Positions 44,778 to 54,227 are shown, counted from the stretch's first letter. The stretch: 64,000 nucleotides of DNA from Hoeflea sp. (GCA_019084245.1 JAHRFE010000033.1:124001-188000), one strand, 5' to 3'. The notes: generated by a model from the sequence alone, not told the origin. Numbers and translations: made by a program.

Positions 44778-45691
44778 TGCCACGCAGAAATCAGCTCGTC
44801 CTGATGGCCCTGCTCGTGCTGACCCTTGCGACGCAAGGCTGCACGCAGTCTGCTCCCCGCCCCACCGCCAGCTCGACATCGCAATCCGGCCTGGCACAGT
44901 GCTGCACCGACATGGAGGACTACCCGCGCTGGTTTGTCGATGTGGCGCGTACGGTTGCGCCCCCGCTCGGCACTGTGCTCAGCCACATCGCCTGGCGCGG
45001 CGGCCATCTCAAATCGCAACAGGCCGCGCAGGACGCCATTCTCGCGGAAATCCGGCCGCTGGACATTGTCCTGGTCAGCTCGAAAGGCCGCAAGTCCGGC
45101 CAGACAATCCCCGGGCTCTTCGGCCACGCCGCGATCTATCTGGGAACGCGGTCCGAGCTCGAGAAGCTTGGCGTCTGGTCCCTGGCGGAAGTCCGGCCCC
45201 ATGCCGCCGGCATTGAGGCAAACCGGATCTTCATCGAGGCGGATGCGAAAGGCGTGCACCTGTCTCCCCCATCGGTGGCGCTCAACACCGACCGGGTGGT
45301 CATTCTCCGCCCGACCTTCACCAGCCTGGCGCGGCGAAGGCAGGTTGCGCGGGCCTATTTCGACGCGATCGGGACGGATTTCGATTTTCTGTTCGACATC
45401 GACTCGCCCGATTGCACCTTCTGCACCGAACTCATTCACCGGGTCATGCCCGAGCTCAGCTTGCCGGTCCAGGAGATCTATGGCGTCCGCACCATCCTGC
45501 CGGACCGCGTGGCGGTTGCCGCACTTCGGCATGAATCCGGCCTTGAATTCGTCGATTACATCAAGGCGGACGCCGACACCTGGCGGCAGGCCTCGGGCCA
45601 GACCCTGGCCGACGATATCGCCGCCACCTGGTCGGAGCGCAGGCAACAGGCCGGCGCGACGACCGGATCGGGAAATCCGGACAAACGCTGA
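44774..45691 (+). CDS. YiiX/NlpC-P60-like permuted papain-fold lipoprotein
   Basis: 305 residues from the ATG at 44774 (44777 is also possible). A lipobox (LATQGC, Cys near 23) indicates a lipoprotein. The permuted papain-type order has His first (FGHAAIYLG), an acidic residue next (RIFIEADAKGV), and Cys last (DSPDCTFCTELIHRVM). YiiX/YebB-like proteins of this fold are thought to cleave amide bonds in peptidoglycan or lipids. It is coupled to the methyltransferase by a 4-base overlap. Target unknown. Confidence 0.8.
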   Translation: MMPRRNQLVLMALLVLTLATQGCTQSAPRPTASSTSQSGLAQCCTDMEDYPRWFVDVARTVAPPLGTVLSHIAWRGGHLKSQQAAQDAILAEIRPLDIVLVSSKGRKSGQTIPGLFGHAAIYLGTRSELEKLGVWSLAEVRPHAAGIEANRIFIEADAKGVHLSPPSVALNTDRVVILRPTFTSLARRRQVARAYFDAIGTDFDFLFDIDSPDCTFCTELIHRVMPELSLPVQEIYGVRTILPDRVAVAALRHESGLEFVDYIKADADTWRQASGQTLADDIAATWSERRQQAGATTGSGNPDKR

Positions 45692-45721
45692 CGGATCGAA
45701 ACCGGGCCCTGGAGATCCTTG

Positions 45722-46438
45722 TCAGATCGAGCGGATGTTGACCCGTTTGGACAGCTCCTCGGCTGTCTCCACCCGCTCGGAATAGCGGTCCACCAGATAG
45801 GCCGCCCGGCCGCGCGTCAGCAGCGTGAACTTGATCAGCTCTTCCATCACATCCACCATGCGGTTGTAGAACGGCGACGGCTTCATCCGGCCGTCATCCT
45901 CGAACTCGGTGAAGGCCTTGGGGACCGATGACTGGTTGGGGATGGTGATCATCCGCATCCAGCGGCCAAGAATGCGCATCTGGTTGAGCGTGTTGAAGCT
46001 TTGCGATCCGCCGCTGACCTGCATCAGCGCCAGCGTGCGCCCTTGCGTCGGGCGCACCCCGCCGATCGGCGCCAGGGGAAGCCAGTCTATCTGTGTCTTC
46101 ATCACGCCGGTCATGGCGCCGTGACGCTCGGGCGAGCACCAGACCTGGGCTTCGGACCAGAGCGACAGCTCCCGCAACTCAAGCACCTTGGGATGGCTCT
46201 CCGCATCGTCCGAGACCAGCGGCAAGCCGGACGGATCAAACACCCGCACCTCGGCCCCAAACGCTTCCAGGACCCGCTTGGCTTCAAGCGTGAGGAAGCG
46301 CGAATAGGACCTGGTGCGCAATGATCCACAGAGCATCAGCACGCGTGGCGGGTGGTCGGGCTCACCGGGCAAGGCCAGTCGTTCAACATCAGGAAGGTGA
46401 AAGCTGTCCGGTTCGATGTTTGGCATCTCGTCCTTCAT
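45722..46438 (-). CDS. arsH: ArsH NADPH-dependent FMN reductase
   Basis: 238 residues. The flavodoxin-like FMN site is [15 protein letters not shown], and the family signatures [20 protein letters not shown] and [20 protein letters not shown] are exact. ArsH oxidises methylarsenite and other organoarsenicals or acts as a quinone/azo reductase. Its ATG overlaps the arsC stop (ATGA). No arsB, acr3 or arsR gene lies beside it. Confidence 0.95.
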   Translation of the reverse strand: MKDEMPNIEPDSFHLPDVERLALPGEPDHPPRVLMLCGSLRTRSYSRFLTLEAKRVLEAFGAEVRVFDPSGLPLVSDDAESHPKVLELRELSLWSEAQVWCSPERHGAMTGVMKTQIDWLPLAPIGGVRPTQGRTLALMQVSGGSQSFNTLNQMRILGRWMRMITIPNQSSVPKAFTEFEDDGRMKPSPFYNRMVDVMEELIKFTLLTRGRAAYLVDRYSERVETAEELSKRVNIRSI

Positions 46439-46839
46439 GGCGCGGTGATCACCTCTCCGTCTTCCTTGGTGTAGGTCGCGCCCGGCGCGACATCAAGAAG
46501 CGCGAACACCGCCTCCGACGGCCGGCACAGCGCCACGCCCTTCGGCGTGCAGACGATCGGCCGGTTGACCAGCACCGGATGCTCGATCATGGCGTCGAGG
46601 ATCGCCTCGTCGCCGACCGACGGATCGGTCAGGCCCAGTTCCTCGGCCGGCGTCTTGGAGACCCTGAGCGCCTCCCGCGGCGTCAGCCCGGCGGCGGCGA
46701 AAAGACCCTGCAGCTGCGGTCGTGTCCATCCAGTCTTGAGATACTCAACAATGACAGGTTCTTCGGCAAAGGCGCGGATGATTTCCAGAACATTGCGCGA
46801 TGTCCCGCAACCCGGATTGTGGTGGATGACAATGCTCAT
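46435..46839 (-). CDS. arsC: Glutaredoxin-dependent arsenate reductase
   Basis: 134 residues of the ArsC/Spx fold. The catalytic Cys is C11 in [13 protein letters not shown], and the family stretch [18 protein letters not shown] is present. It reduces arsenate to arsenite with glutaredoxin. The ATG at 46839 has GGGAG upstream; a longer in-frame reading to 46941 lacks a site. It is the first gene of the arsC-arsH pair. With no arsenite exporter here, detoxification must rely on a pump elsewhere. Confidence 0.94.
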   Translation of the reverse strand: MSIVIHHNPGCGTSRNVLEIIRAFAEEPVIVEYLKTGWTRPQLQGLFAAAGLTPREALRVSKTPAEELGLTDPSVGDEAILDAMIEHPVLVNRPIVCTPKGVALCRPSEAVFALLDVAPGATYTKEDGEVITAP

Positions 46840-47066
46840 GAATGGCTCCCGTACCGCTGGCGTTCGATGTGAACCCCAAATACCGCAAACAAGCGCGCCA
46901 CACCAGAAATATATCAAGATTTCCAGATTAATGCGGTGCATCAGAGTCGCACCTCGTCTGAACCCATCGCGGATGACCGGCGTATTTTTCAGGCAGGCCA
47001 GACATTCGCATCTTGATTGCCGGCCCCATCCCCTGCAAACAAGGCGGCAGCAAAAGGGGATGAAGG

Positions 47067-47825
47067 ATGAGCATCAATCTGAGCGGCAAGACGGCCCTGA
47101 TCACCGGCGCGAGCCGCGGCATCGGCGAGGCAGCGGCCCGCATCATGGCGGGCTACGGCGCCAATGTGGTTCTGGCGGCGCGCTCGACGCGCGACACCGC
47201 GCGGATCGCCGCGGACATCGGAGACCGCGCGCTCGCCGTGACCTGCGACGTGGCCCAGTATGTCGATGTCGAGAACGCGGTCAATCAGGCCATTGAGAGC
47301 TTCGGCAGCCTTGACATCCTGGTCAACAATGCCGGTGTCATCGATCCGATCGCCCGCATCGAGGACTCCGATCCCGAAGCCTGGGACCAGGTGGTGGATA
47401 TCAATTTCAAGGGCGTCTATCACGGCTTGCGCGCCGCCATCCCGGTTATGAAGCGGCAAGGCGGCGGGGTCATCATCAACATCTCCTCTGGCGCCGCCTC
47501 CTCGGCGCTCGAAGGCTGGAGCCATTATTGCGCCACCAAGGCCGCCGTGCTCTCGCTCACCCGCTGCGCCCACGCCGAATGCGCCGCCGACAATATCCGC
47601 GTCGTCGGCCTGTCGCCCGGCACGGTCGCCACCGACATGCAGCGCGCGATCAAGGACTCCGGCGTCAATCCGGTAAGCCAGCTCGACTGGTCGCAGCACA
47701 TTTCGCCCGACTGGGTCGGCGAAGCCATCGCCTGGCTGACCACAGACGCGGCCCGCACGTACGACGGCGACGACATGTCGCTCAGGACCGAGGAAGCTCG
47801 CCGCGCTGTGGGACTGATCGCCTGA
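47067..47825 (+). CDS. Short-chain dehydrogenase/reductase
   Basis: 252 residues of the classical SDR type. The cofactor motif is ITGASRGIGEAA, NNAGV is at strand 4, and the catalytic set is Ser (NISSGAAS) with YCATKAAVLSLT. The substrate is unknown. GGGGATGAAGG precedes the ATG. Its stop lies 7 bases from the convergent rutR stop. It lies inside the pyrimidine region but is not clearly tied to the pathway; 3-hydroxypropionate or a related semialdehyde is a possible substrate. Confidence 0.87.
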   Translation: MSINLSGKTALITGASRGIGEAAARIMAGYGANVVLAARSTRDTARIAADIGDRALAVTCDVAQYVDVENAVNQAIESFGSLDILVNNAGVIDPIARIEDSDPEAWDQVVDINFKGVYHGLRAAIPVMKRQGGGVIINISSGAASSALEGWSHYCATKAAVLSLTRCAHAECAADNIRVVGLSPGTVATDMQRAIKDSGVNPVSQLDWSQHISPDWVGEAIAWLTTDAARTYDGDDMSLRTEEARRAVGLIA

Positions 47826-47831
47826 AGGCGC

Positions 47832-48503
47832 TCAGAGTGTGCGGATGCGGGGCGTGTCTGCGCCTGAAGTCTTGGGCCGCAATCCGTCGAGAAACAGCGT
47901 TTCCAGATAGCGCGCCGCATCCTCGAACCGGCCATCAGCCCCCCGGTCCGGTCCGAGAATGACCTGCACCTGAACATCGAAATCTGCGTAGTGCTGCGTC
48001 GTCGACCAGATCGAGAAGATCAGGTGCCTGGGATCCACCGCATTGATTTTCCCGGCCTTCATCCAGCCTTTCAGCACCTCGGCCTTTTCATCGACCAGCG
48101 GCTTGAGCTCGCTTTGCAAGAGCCGCTTGATCCGTGGCGCCCCCTGCAGCATTTCGTTGGCGAACAGCCGGCTTTCGCGGGGAAAGTCGCGCGCCATCTC
48201 GAGCTTGCGGCGGATATAGGATTGGAGCTCCGGCAGCGGGTCGCCGATGGCGTCGAGCTCGCGCAAGGGCTCGAGCCAGGTGTCGAGCAGCCGGGCGATC
48301 AGGGCCTCGTAGATGTCCTGCTTGCGCCGGAAATAATACAGCAGATTGGGCTTGGACATGCCGGCATGCGCGGCGATCCGGTCAATGGTGGCGCCGCGAA
48401 ATCCGTGAACCGAAAACTCCTCCAGCGCCGCATCGAGGATCTTCTCCTCGTTCTCGATCTGGATGCGCGTCTTGCGCTGGGTTTCCGTGGCCCGTGCTTT
48501 CAA
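47832..48503 (-). CDS. rutR: TetR-family regulator of pyrimidine catabolism, RutR
   Basis: 223 residues from a TTG at 48503 (AAGGGA nine bases upstream); a second TTG at 48521 would add six residues. No ATG or GTG is in frame near the N-terminus. The HTH reads ATIDRIAAHAGMSKPNLLYYF, and the C-terminal RutR domain is close to Escherichia coli RutR (RLFANEMLQGAP, LVDEKAEVLKGW, DPRHLIFSIWSTTQHYADF). RutR binds uracil and thymine and then leaves its operator, derepressing pyrimidine breakdown. It is divergent from the aminotransferase gene. Confidence 0.93.
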   Translation of the reverse strand: MKARATETQRKTRIQIENEEKILDAALEEFSVHGFRGATIDRIAAHAGMSKPNLLYYFRRKQDIYEALIARLLDTWLEPLRELDAIGDPLPELQSYIRRKLEMARDFPRESRLFANEMLQGAPRIKRLLQSELKPLVDEKAEVLKGWMKAGKINAVDPRHLIFSIWSTTQHYADFDVQVQVILGPDRGADGRFEDAARYLETLFLDGLRPKTSGADTPRIRTL

Positions 48504-48606
48504 CTGCTGCGTTCCCTTCAATCCACCCGTCCAGGCGCCGAAGCCTGCATCCGCGGATCGCCAATGGCGGCGAATTGGCCTTGACCGGCTGATTGGCCCT
48601 GTTAGA

Positions 48607-48624
48607 GTTTTATCAAACAGTCAA
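48607..48624 (-). promoter_or_regulatory. Putative RutR operator in the rutR/aminotransferase divergent region
   Basis: On the minus strand this reads TTGACTGTTTGATAAAAC, sharing 16 of 18 bases with the element upstream of preT (40653-40670). It lies about 100 bp from each start codon. RutR binding and autoregulation are inferred. Confidence 0.6.
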
Positions 48625-48719
48625 GATTTCGTACCACAGCTTTTGTGCGGAAACAAAGCCTTCAAAATGGCATTTGACTGGAGGATCGGGAAACTCTCGC
48701 GTCAGGAGGCGCGCCAGCC

Positions 48720-50048
48720 ATGTCAAACCGGCTCAATACAACCCCCAACGACCTTCGCGCCTTCTGGATGCCGTTCACCGCCAACCGCCAGTTCAAGCAG
48801 AACCCGCGCATGCTGGTAGGCGCCAAGGACATGCATTTCACCGCCTCCGATGGCCGCAAGATTCTTGATGGCACTGCGGGCCTCTGGTGCGTCAATGCCG
48901 GCCATTGCCGCCCCAAGATCACCGAGGCGATCGCGCATCAGGCCGGCGAACTCGATTACGCGCCGGCCTTCCAGATGGGCCATCCGAAGGCGTTCGAGCT
49001 GGCCAATCGCCTGGTCGATATCGCGCCCGACGGCATGAACCATGTGCTGTTCACCAATTCCGGCTCCGAAGCGGTCGAGACGGCGTTGAAAGTTGCGCTC
49101 GCCTATCACCGGGCCAAGGGCAATGGCGGCCGCTTCCGGCTGATCGGCCGCGAGCGCGGCTATCACGGCGTCAATTTCGGCGGCATCTCGGTCGGCGGCA
49201 TCGTCTCCAACCGCAAGATGTTCGGCACGCTGCTGACCGGCGTCGACCACATGCCGCACACCCACCTGCCCGCGCAGAACGCCTTCACCAGGGGCCAGCC
49301 CGAGCACGGCGGCGATCTGGCGAGCGAACTCGAGCGCATCGTCACCCTGCATGACGCCTCCACCGTCGCCGCTGTCATCGTCGAGCCGGTGGCGGGCTCC
49401 ACCGGCGTGCTGATCCCGCCGAAGGGGTATCTCAAGAAGCTGCGCGAGATCTGCACCAAACACGGCATCCTCTTGATCTTCGACGAGGTCATCACCGGCT
49501 ATGGCCGTCTCGGCTCGCCCTTCGCCGCCCAGCATTACGATGTGATGCCGGACATGATCACCTCGGCCAAGGGGCTGACCAATGGCGTCATCCCGATGGG
49601 CGCGGTGTTCGTCACCTCGGAGATCCACGACACCTTCATGACCGGTCCGGAGCATCTGATCGAGTTCTTCCACGGCTACACCTACTCGGGCAACCCGATC
49701 GCCTCGGCCGCCGCTCTCGCCACGCTCGACACCTACAAGGAGGAAGGCCTGCTGACCCGCGCCGCGGAGCTTGCGCCCTATTGGGAAGAGCAGCTGCATT
49801 CGCTGAGGGACTGCCCGCATGTCATCGACATCCGCAACACCGGCCTGATCGGCGCCATCGAGCTCGAGCCGATTGCCGGCGAGCCGACCAAGCGCGCCTT
49901 CTCGGCCTTCCTCAAGGCCTATGAGGACGGGCTGCTGATCCGCACCACCGGCGACATCATCGCGCTGTCGCCACCGCTCATCATCTCGAAGGACCAGATC
50001 GACGAACTGTTCGAGAAACTCCGCAAAGTGCTCAAGGGACTTGCCTGA
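48720..50048 (+). CDS. Omega-amino acid (beta-alanine):pyruvate aminotransferase
   Basis: 442 residues of the class III PLP aminotransferase family. The PLP-Lys is in [15 protein letters not shown], and [13 protein letters not shown] and [17 protein letters not shown] are conserved. The wide match to omega-APT ([23 protein letters not shown]) points to beta-alanine or 3-aminoisobutyrate plus pyruvate giving malonate or methylmalonate semialdehyde plus alanine. AGGAGG precedes the ATG at 48720. mmsA follows after 2 bases. Confidence 0.94.
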   Translation: MSNRLNTTPNDLRAFWMPFTANRQFKQNPRMLVGAKDMHFTASDGRKILDGTAGLWCVNAGHCRPKITEAIAHQAGELDYAPAFQMGHPKAFELANRLVDIAPDGMNHVLFTNSGSEAVETALKVALAYHRAKGNGGRFRLIGRERGYHGVNFGGISVGGIVSNRKMFGTLLTGVDHMPHTHLPAQNAFTRGQPEHGGDLASELERIVTLHDASTVAAVIVEPVAGSTGVLIPPKGYLKKLREICTKHGILLIFDEVITGYGRLGSPFAAQHYDVMPDMITSAKGLTNGVIPMGAVFVTSEIHDTFMTGPEHLIEFFHGYTYSGNPIASAAALATLDTYKEEGLLTRAAELAPYWEEQLHSLRDCPHVIDIRNTGLIGAIELEPIAGEPTKRAFSAFLKAYEDGLLIRTTGDIIALSPPLIISKDQIDELFEKLRKVLKGLA

Positions 50049-50050
50049 CC

Positions 50051-51541
50051 ATGCAGATCATCGAAAACGCCATTGGCGGCAAGCTCGTCATTTCAGCTTC
50101 CGACCGCCGCTCCCCGGTGTTCAACCCGGCCACCGGCGAACAGATCGCAGACCTGCCGCTGTCGACCGTGGAAGAAATCAACGCCGCGGTGGCCTCCGCA
50201 AAGGCGGCCCAGCCGGCCTGGGGCGCGATGCCGCCGCTCAAGCGCGCGCGCTTCATGTTCAAGTTCAAGGAACTGCTCGACCGCCATGCGGCCGACATCG
50301 CCCGCGAGATCTCCCGCGAGCACGGCAAGACCCATGACGACGCGCTGGGCGAAGTCACCCGCGGCATCGAGGTGGTGGAATTCGCCTGCGGCATCCCCAA
50401 TCTGCTCAAGGGCGATTTCTCGCGCAATGTCGGCCCGGGCGTCGATTCCATCGCCGACCGCCAGCCGCTGGGCGTGGTCGCCGGGATCACCCCGTTCAAC
50501 TTCCCGGCCATGGTGCCGATGTGGATGTATCCGATCGCGGTCGCCTGCGGCAACACCTTCGTCCTCAAGCCCTCCGAGCGCGATCCCTCCGCGCCGATGC
50601 TGGCCTGGAAACTGTTCCAGGAAGCGGGCTTTCCTGAAGGCGTGCTCAATGTCGTCCATGGCGACAAGCTCGCCGTCGACACGCTGCTTGACCACCCCGA
50701 CGTCAAGGCGGTGAGCTTCGTCGGCTCCACGCCCATCGCCCAATATGTCTATTCGCGCGGCACCGCCAACGGCAAGCGGGTGCAGGCGCTGGGCGGCGCC
50801 AAGAACCATATGGTGATCATGCCCGACGCCGACATGGACCAGGCCGCTGACGCGCTGATGGGCGCGGGCTACGGTTCCGCCGGCGAGCGCTGCATGGCGA
50901 TCTCGGTCGCCGTCCCCGTCGGCGAGAAGACCGCCGATGCGCTGGTGGCAAAACTCAAGCCCCGCGTCGAGGCGCTGAAGATCGGCCCGGCCACCGACGA
51001 GGCGGCCGAAATGGGTCCGGTGGTCACCAAGCAGCATCAGCAGAAGGTGCTGGGCTACATCGACCAGGGCGTGAGCGAAGGCGCGGAGCTGGTCGTTGAT
51101 GGCCGCGGCTTCTCGCTGCAGGGCTACGAAAACGGCTTTTTTGTCGGCGGCACGCTGTTTGACCGCGTCACCACCGACATGACCATCTACAAGGAAGAAA
51201 TCTTCGGCCCGGTGCTTTCGGTGGTCCGCGCGGGAACCTTTGACGAGGCCGTCAAGATGATCAACGACCATGAATACGGCAACGGCACCGCGATCTTCAC
51301 CCGTGACGGCGACGCCGCCCGCGCCTTCTCCGATTCCATCGAGGTCGGCATGGTCGGCGTCAACGTGCCGATCCCGGTGCCGGTGGCCTACCACTCCTTC
51401 GGCGGCTGGAAGCGCTCGCTGTTCGGCGATCACTCGATCTACGGCCCCGAGGGCGTGCGCTTCTACACGCGATTGAAGACCATCACTTCGCGCTGGCCCA
51501 ACGGCATCAAGTCCGGCGCCGTGTTTACGTTCCCGAGCTGA
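50051..51541 (+). CDS. mmsA: Methylmalonate/malonate-semialdehyde dehydrogenase (acylating)
   Basis: 496 residues of the CoA-acylating ALDH family. The catalytic Cys is in [14 protein letters not shown]; the family signature [20 protein letters not shown] lacks the general-base Glu of hydrolytic ALDHs, as expected. It converts malonate semialdehyde to acetyl-CoA and methylmalonate semialdehyde to propionyl-CoA, releasing CO2. It finishes the uracil and thymine routes. Start 2 bases after the aminotransferase stop, so coupled. Confidence 0.95.
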   Translation: MQIIENAIGGKLVISASDRRSPVFNPATGEQIADLPLSTVEEINAAVASAKAAQPAWGAMPPLKRARFMFKFKELLDRHAADIAREISREHGKTHDDALGEVTRGIEVVEFACGIPNLLKGDFSRNVGPGVDSIADRQPLGVVAGITPFNFPAMVPMWMYPIAVACGNTFVLKPSERDPSAPMLAWKLFQEAGFPEGVLNVVHGDKLAVDTLLDHPDVKAVSFVGSTPIAQYVYSRGTANGKRVQALGGAKNHMVIMPDADMDQAADALMGAGYGSAGERCMAISVAVPVGEKTADALVAKLKPRVEALKIGPATDEAAEMGPVVTKQHQQKVLGYIDQGVSEGAELVVDGRGFSLQGYENGFFVGGTLFDRVTTDMTIYKEEIFGPVLSVVRAGTFDEAVKMINDHEYGNGTAIFTRDGDAARAFSDSIEVGMVGVNVPIPVPVAYHSFGGWKRSLFGDHSIYGPEGVRFYTRLKTITSRWPNGIKSGAVFTFPS

Positions 51542-51571
51542 GACCAAGACGACTGATTGAAGGAGACGACC

Positions 51572-52822
51572 ATGTCCGCACCCGCCGCCAACCTCCGCAT
51601 CAATGCCGACAGGCTGTGGGACTCGCTCATGGAAATGGCCAGGATCGGACCGGGTGTCGCCGGCGGCAACAACCGCCAGACGCTCACGGATGAAGATGGC
51701 GAAGGCCGCAAGCTGTTCCAGCGCTGGTGCGAGGAAGCGGGGCTATCAATGGGCGTGGACACCATGGGTAACATGTTCATGACCCGGCCCGGAACGGACC
51801 CGGACGCGTTGCCGGTCTATGTCGGCTCCCACCTCGACACCCAGCCCACCGGCGGCAAGTATGACGGCGTGCTGGGCGTGCTCGGCGGCCTCGAACTGGT
51901 CCGGACGCTCAACGATCTCGGCATCAAGACGAAGCACCCGATCGTTGTCGTCAACTGGACCAACGAGGAAGGCACGCGGTTTGCCCCGGCGATGCTCGCC
52001 TCCGGCGTCTTTGCAGGCATCCACGAGCAGGACTGGGCCTATGACCGGGTCGACGCCAAGGGCAAGCGCTTCGGCGACGAGCTCGCGCGCATCGGCTGGA
52101 AGGGTGACGAGGAAGTCGGCAGCCGCAAGATGCATGCGCTGTTCGAACTCCATATCGAGCAGGGCCCGATCCTTGAAGCGCAAGGCAAGGACATCGGCGT
52201 CGTCACCCACGGCCAGGGCCTGCGCTGGATCCAGTGCACCGTCACCGGCAAGGAAAGCCACACCGGGTCCACCCCGATGCCGATGCGCAAGAACGCCGGC
52301 CGTGGCCTCGCCCAGATCACCGAGCTGGTGCACCAGATCGCCATGGACAATGCGCCGAACGCCGTGGGCGCCATCGGACATATCGACATCTATCCCAATT
52401 CCCGCAACATCATCCCCGGCAAGGCGGTCTTCACCATCGATTTCCGGAGCCACGAGATCGATACGCTCAATGGCATGGTCGAGCGGCTGATGGCGGAAGC
52501 GCCGAAGCTCTGCGAGGCGCTGGGGCTCGGTTTCGAAGCCGAGATCGTTGGCCAGTTCGACCCGCCGGAATTTGACAAGGATTGCGTCAAAGCCGTCCGC
52601 GACGCCGCCGAGCGGCTCGGCTACTCGCACATGGACATCATCTCCGGCGCCGGCCACGACGCCTGCTGGATCAACCGCGTGGCGCCGACCGCCATGGTCA
52701 TGTGTCCCTGCGTCGATGGCCTCTCGCACAACGAGGCCGAGGAGATTTCCAAGGAATGGGCGGCAGCGGGCGCCGACGTTCTGATGCATGCGGTGGTGGA
52801 GACGGCCGGGGTGGTGGAATAG
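51572..52822 (+). CDS. Beta-ureidopropionase / N-carbamoyl-amino-acid hydrolase (M20 family)
   Basis: 416 residues. The metal-site pattern of the M20/AmaB group is complete: GSHLDTQPTGGKYDGVLG (His, Asp), TNEEGTRF (Glu pair), and ELHIEQGPILE. GHDACWINRVAPTAMVMCPC is the C-terminal ligand region. In this pathway it would cleave N-carbamoyl-beta-alanine or N-carbamoyl-3-aminoisobutyrate to the amino acid, CO2 and ammonia (PydC/HyuC role). AAGGAGACGACC precedes the ATG at 51572. Confidence 0.93.
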   Translation: MSAPAANLRINADRLWDSLMEMARIGPGVAGGNNRQTLTDEDGEGRKLFQRWCEEAGLSMGVDTMGNMFMTRPGTDPDALPVYVGSHLDTQPTGGKYDGVLGVLGGLELVRTLNDLGIKTKHPIVVVNWTNEEGTRFAPAMLASGVFAGIHEQDWAYDRVDAKGKRFGDELARIGWKGDEEVGSRKMHALFELHIEQGPILEAQGKDIGVVTHGQGLRWIQCTVTGKESHTGSTPMPMRKNAGRGLAQITELVHQIAMDNAPNAVGAIGHIDIYPNSRNIIPGKAVFTIDFRSHEIDTLNGMVERLMAEAPKLCEALGLGFEAEIVGQFDPPEFDKDCVKAVRDAAERLGYSHMDIISGAGHDACWINRVAPTAMVMCPCVDGLSHNEAEEISKEWAAAGADVLMHAVVETAGVVE

Positions 52823-52846
52823 ACGTGATGCTTGGCTATACCAATC

Positions 52847-53025
52847 CCCCCTCATCCGGCCCTTCGGGCCACCTTCTCCCCGATGGGGAGAAGAGGGAAT
52901 ATGCTGAGCACTTCACTTTTGAGACAGGACAAAATCCGCATTATTACCGTTTGGATAATATGCAGCGACGCTGCACCTCTTCTCCCCTATGGGGAGAAGG
53001 TGGCCCGAAGGGCCGGATGAGGGGG
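52847..53025. repeat. Inverted pair of RIME-like palindromic repeats
   Basis: Two 50-bp arms (52847-52896 and, inverted, 52976-53025) match at 47 of 50 positions. Each arm has two hairpins of its own: GGCCC-TTC-GGGCC and CTTCTCCCC-N3-GGGGAGAAG. This architecture is that of rhizobial intergenic mosaic elements (RIME). The 79 bp between the arms show no gene. The pair lies directly upstream of a DUF559 gene. Confidence 0.8.
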
Positions 53026-53034
53026 CTTTCCACA

Positions 53035-53469
53035 ATGCGCAGCCCGGAAAAGAAACCCAACAGGCGCAAATCTGGTGCAACTGCGACAGCACGCTCTCTC
53101 CGGCAAAACGAAACTGAAGCTGAGTATCGTTTGTGGGGCAACCTGAGAAACCGCCTCTTAAACGGGTACAAGTTTTCACGCCAGATACCGCTCGGCCCCT
53201 ACATCGTGGATTTCATCTGTCGCGAAAAAATGCTGATCGTGGAGATTGATGGTGCCCAGCACGCGGAAAATCCAAGAGACGAAATCAGGAGCAATTGGCT
53301 TAACGCACACGGATACTCTGTTCTGCGTTTTTGGAATCATGAGGTCTTGAAAGAACGCCGCGCAGTTCTTGAAACCATGCTTGCTGTTTTGGAAGGGCAA
53401 ATCACCACTCGCTGCGAGACTATTCGTTTTCGCCCCGCCCCTGAAAAAGAAAGTGATGCAAAGCCTTGA
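53035..53469 (+). CDS. DUF559 endonuclease-like protein
   Basis: 144 residues. DUF559 is a restriction-endonuclease-like fold related to Vsr mismatch-repair endonucleases. Visible signatures are TEAEYRLWGNLRNRLLNGYK, then FSRQIPLGPYIVDFICREKM, LIVEIDGAQHAE (the D...ExD catalytic-type core) and GYSVLRFWNHEVL. GC is visibly lower than in the neighbours (about 50%), which suggests transfer. An in-frame ATG at 53017 inside the repeat is an alternative start. Its stop overlaps the start of the next gene as TTGA. It interrupts the pyrimidine operon. Confidence 0.87.
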   Translation: MRSPEKKPNRRKSGATATARSLRQNETEAEYRLWGNLRNRLLNGYKFSRQIPLGPYIVDFICREKMLIVEIDGAQHAENPRDEIRSNWLNAHGYSVLRFWNHEVLKERRAVLETMLAVLEGQITTRCETIRFRPAPEKESDAKP

Positions 53470-54227
53470 CCACATCTGCAAAAATTGTCCCCATCGATCG
53501 CGCGGACGAGAAACAACTCCGCATCGATCTCGCCGCAGCCCTGCGACTGGCCGCCTATTACGACTGGCACGAGGGTGTCGCCAATCATTTCTCCGCCGCC
53601 GTTTCGCCCGATGGCAGGAAGTTTCTGGTCAACCCGCGCTGGAAACACTTCTCCCGCGCCAGGGCCAGCGAACTGCTGCTGGTTGACGCCGATGACCCCG
53701 AGACGATGAAACGCCCGGATGCGCCCGATCCGTCGGCCTGGTCGATCCATTCGGCCATTCACCGCCGGGTGCCCCATGCCCGCGTGGCGCTGCACCTGCA
53801 TCCACCCTATGCCACCACGCTGGCGACCCTCAAGGACCCGTCGATCAAGCCGGTCGACCAGGTGACGGCGCGGTTTTTCAATCGCATGGCCATGGACATG
53901 AGTTTCGGCGGCATCGCCACGGAAGAGGCCGAGGGCGAGCGCATCGCCGCTTCCATCGGCAACTATTCCGTGGTCATGATGGCCAATCACGGCGTCACCA
54001 CCGTGGCCCCCACAGTGGCCGAAGCCTTCGACGCGATGTACCATCTCGAACGCGCCGCGCGCACAATGGTGCTGGCCTATTCGACCGGCCAGGAGCTCAA
54101 CGTGATGAGCGACGAACTGGCCGACTCCGTGGCGCGCGAATGGGAGGTCTACAAGGACGCCGAATACTCCCATTTCGAGGAAATGAAGCTTGTGCTGGAC
54201 CGGGAGAACCCGGGTTATGCTGACTAG
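53466..54227 (+). CDS. Class II aldolase/adducin-family protein
   Basis: 253 residues. The fold markers are VANHFSAAVSPDGRKFLVNP, the zinc His pair HLHPPYATTL, and the later NHGVTT. Members cleave or epimerise sugar phosphates, but this subgroup often sits in amino-acid or pyrimidine clusters with unknown substrate. The only in-frame start is TTG at 53466, overlapping the DUF559 stop; an in-frame TGA lies at 53454-53456 and there is no good ribosome site. The natural start may have been lost when the DUF559 module inserted. Confidence 0.87.
   Translation: MTTSAKIVPIDRADEKQLRIDLAAALRLAAYYDWHEGVANHFSAAVSPDGRKFLVNPRWKHFSRARASELLLVDADDPETMKRPDAPDPSAWSIHSAIHRRVPHARVALHLHPPYATTLATLKDPSIKPVDQVTARFFNRMAMDMSFGGIATEEAEGERIAASIGNYSVVMMANHGVTTVAPTVAEAFDAMYHLERAARTMVLAYSTGQELNVMSDELADSVAREWEVYKDAEYSHFEEMKLVLDRENPGYAD

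Noticed and set aside
46840-46941. ArsR operator upstream of arsC
   Set aside because: AT-rich sequence is present, but no convincing inverted repeat of the known ArsR type.
52582-53034. Extended N-terminus for the DUF559 gene reading through the repeat
   Set aside because: The upstream part is the end of the ureidopropionase gene in another frame plus the palindromic repeat; the DUF559 fold begins after 53035.
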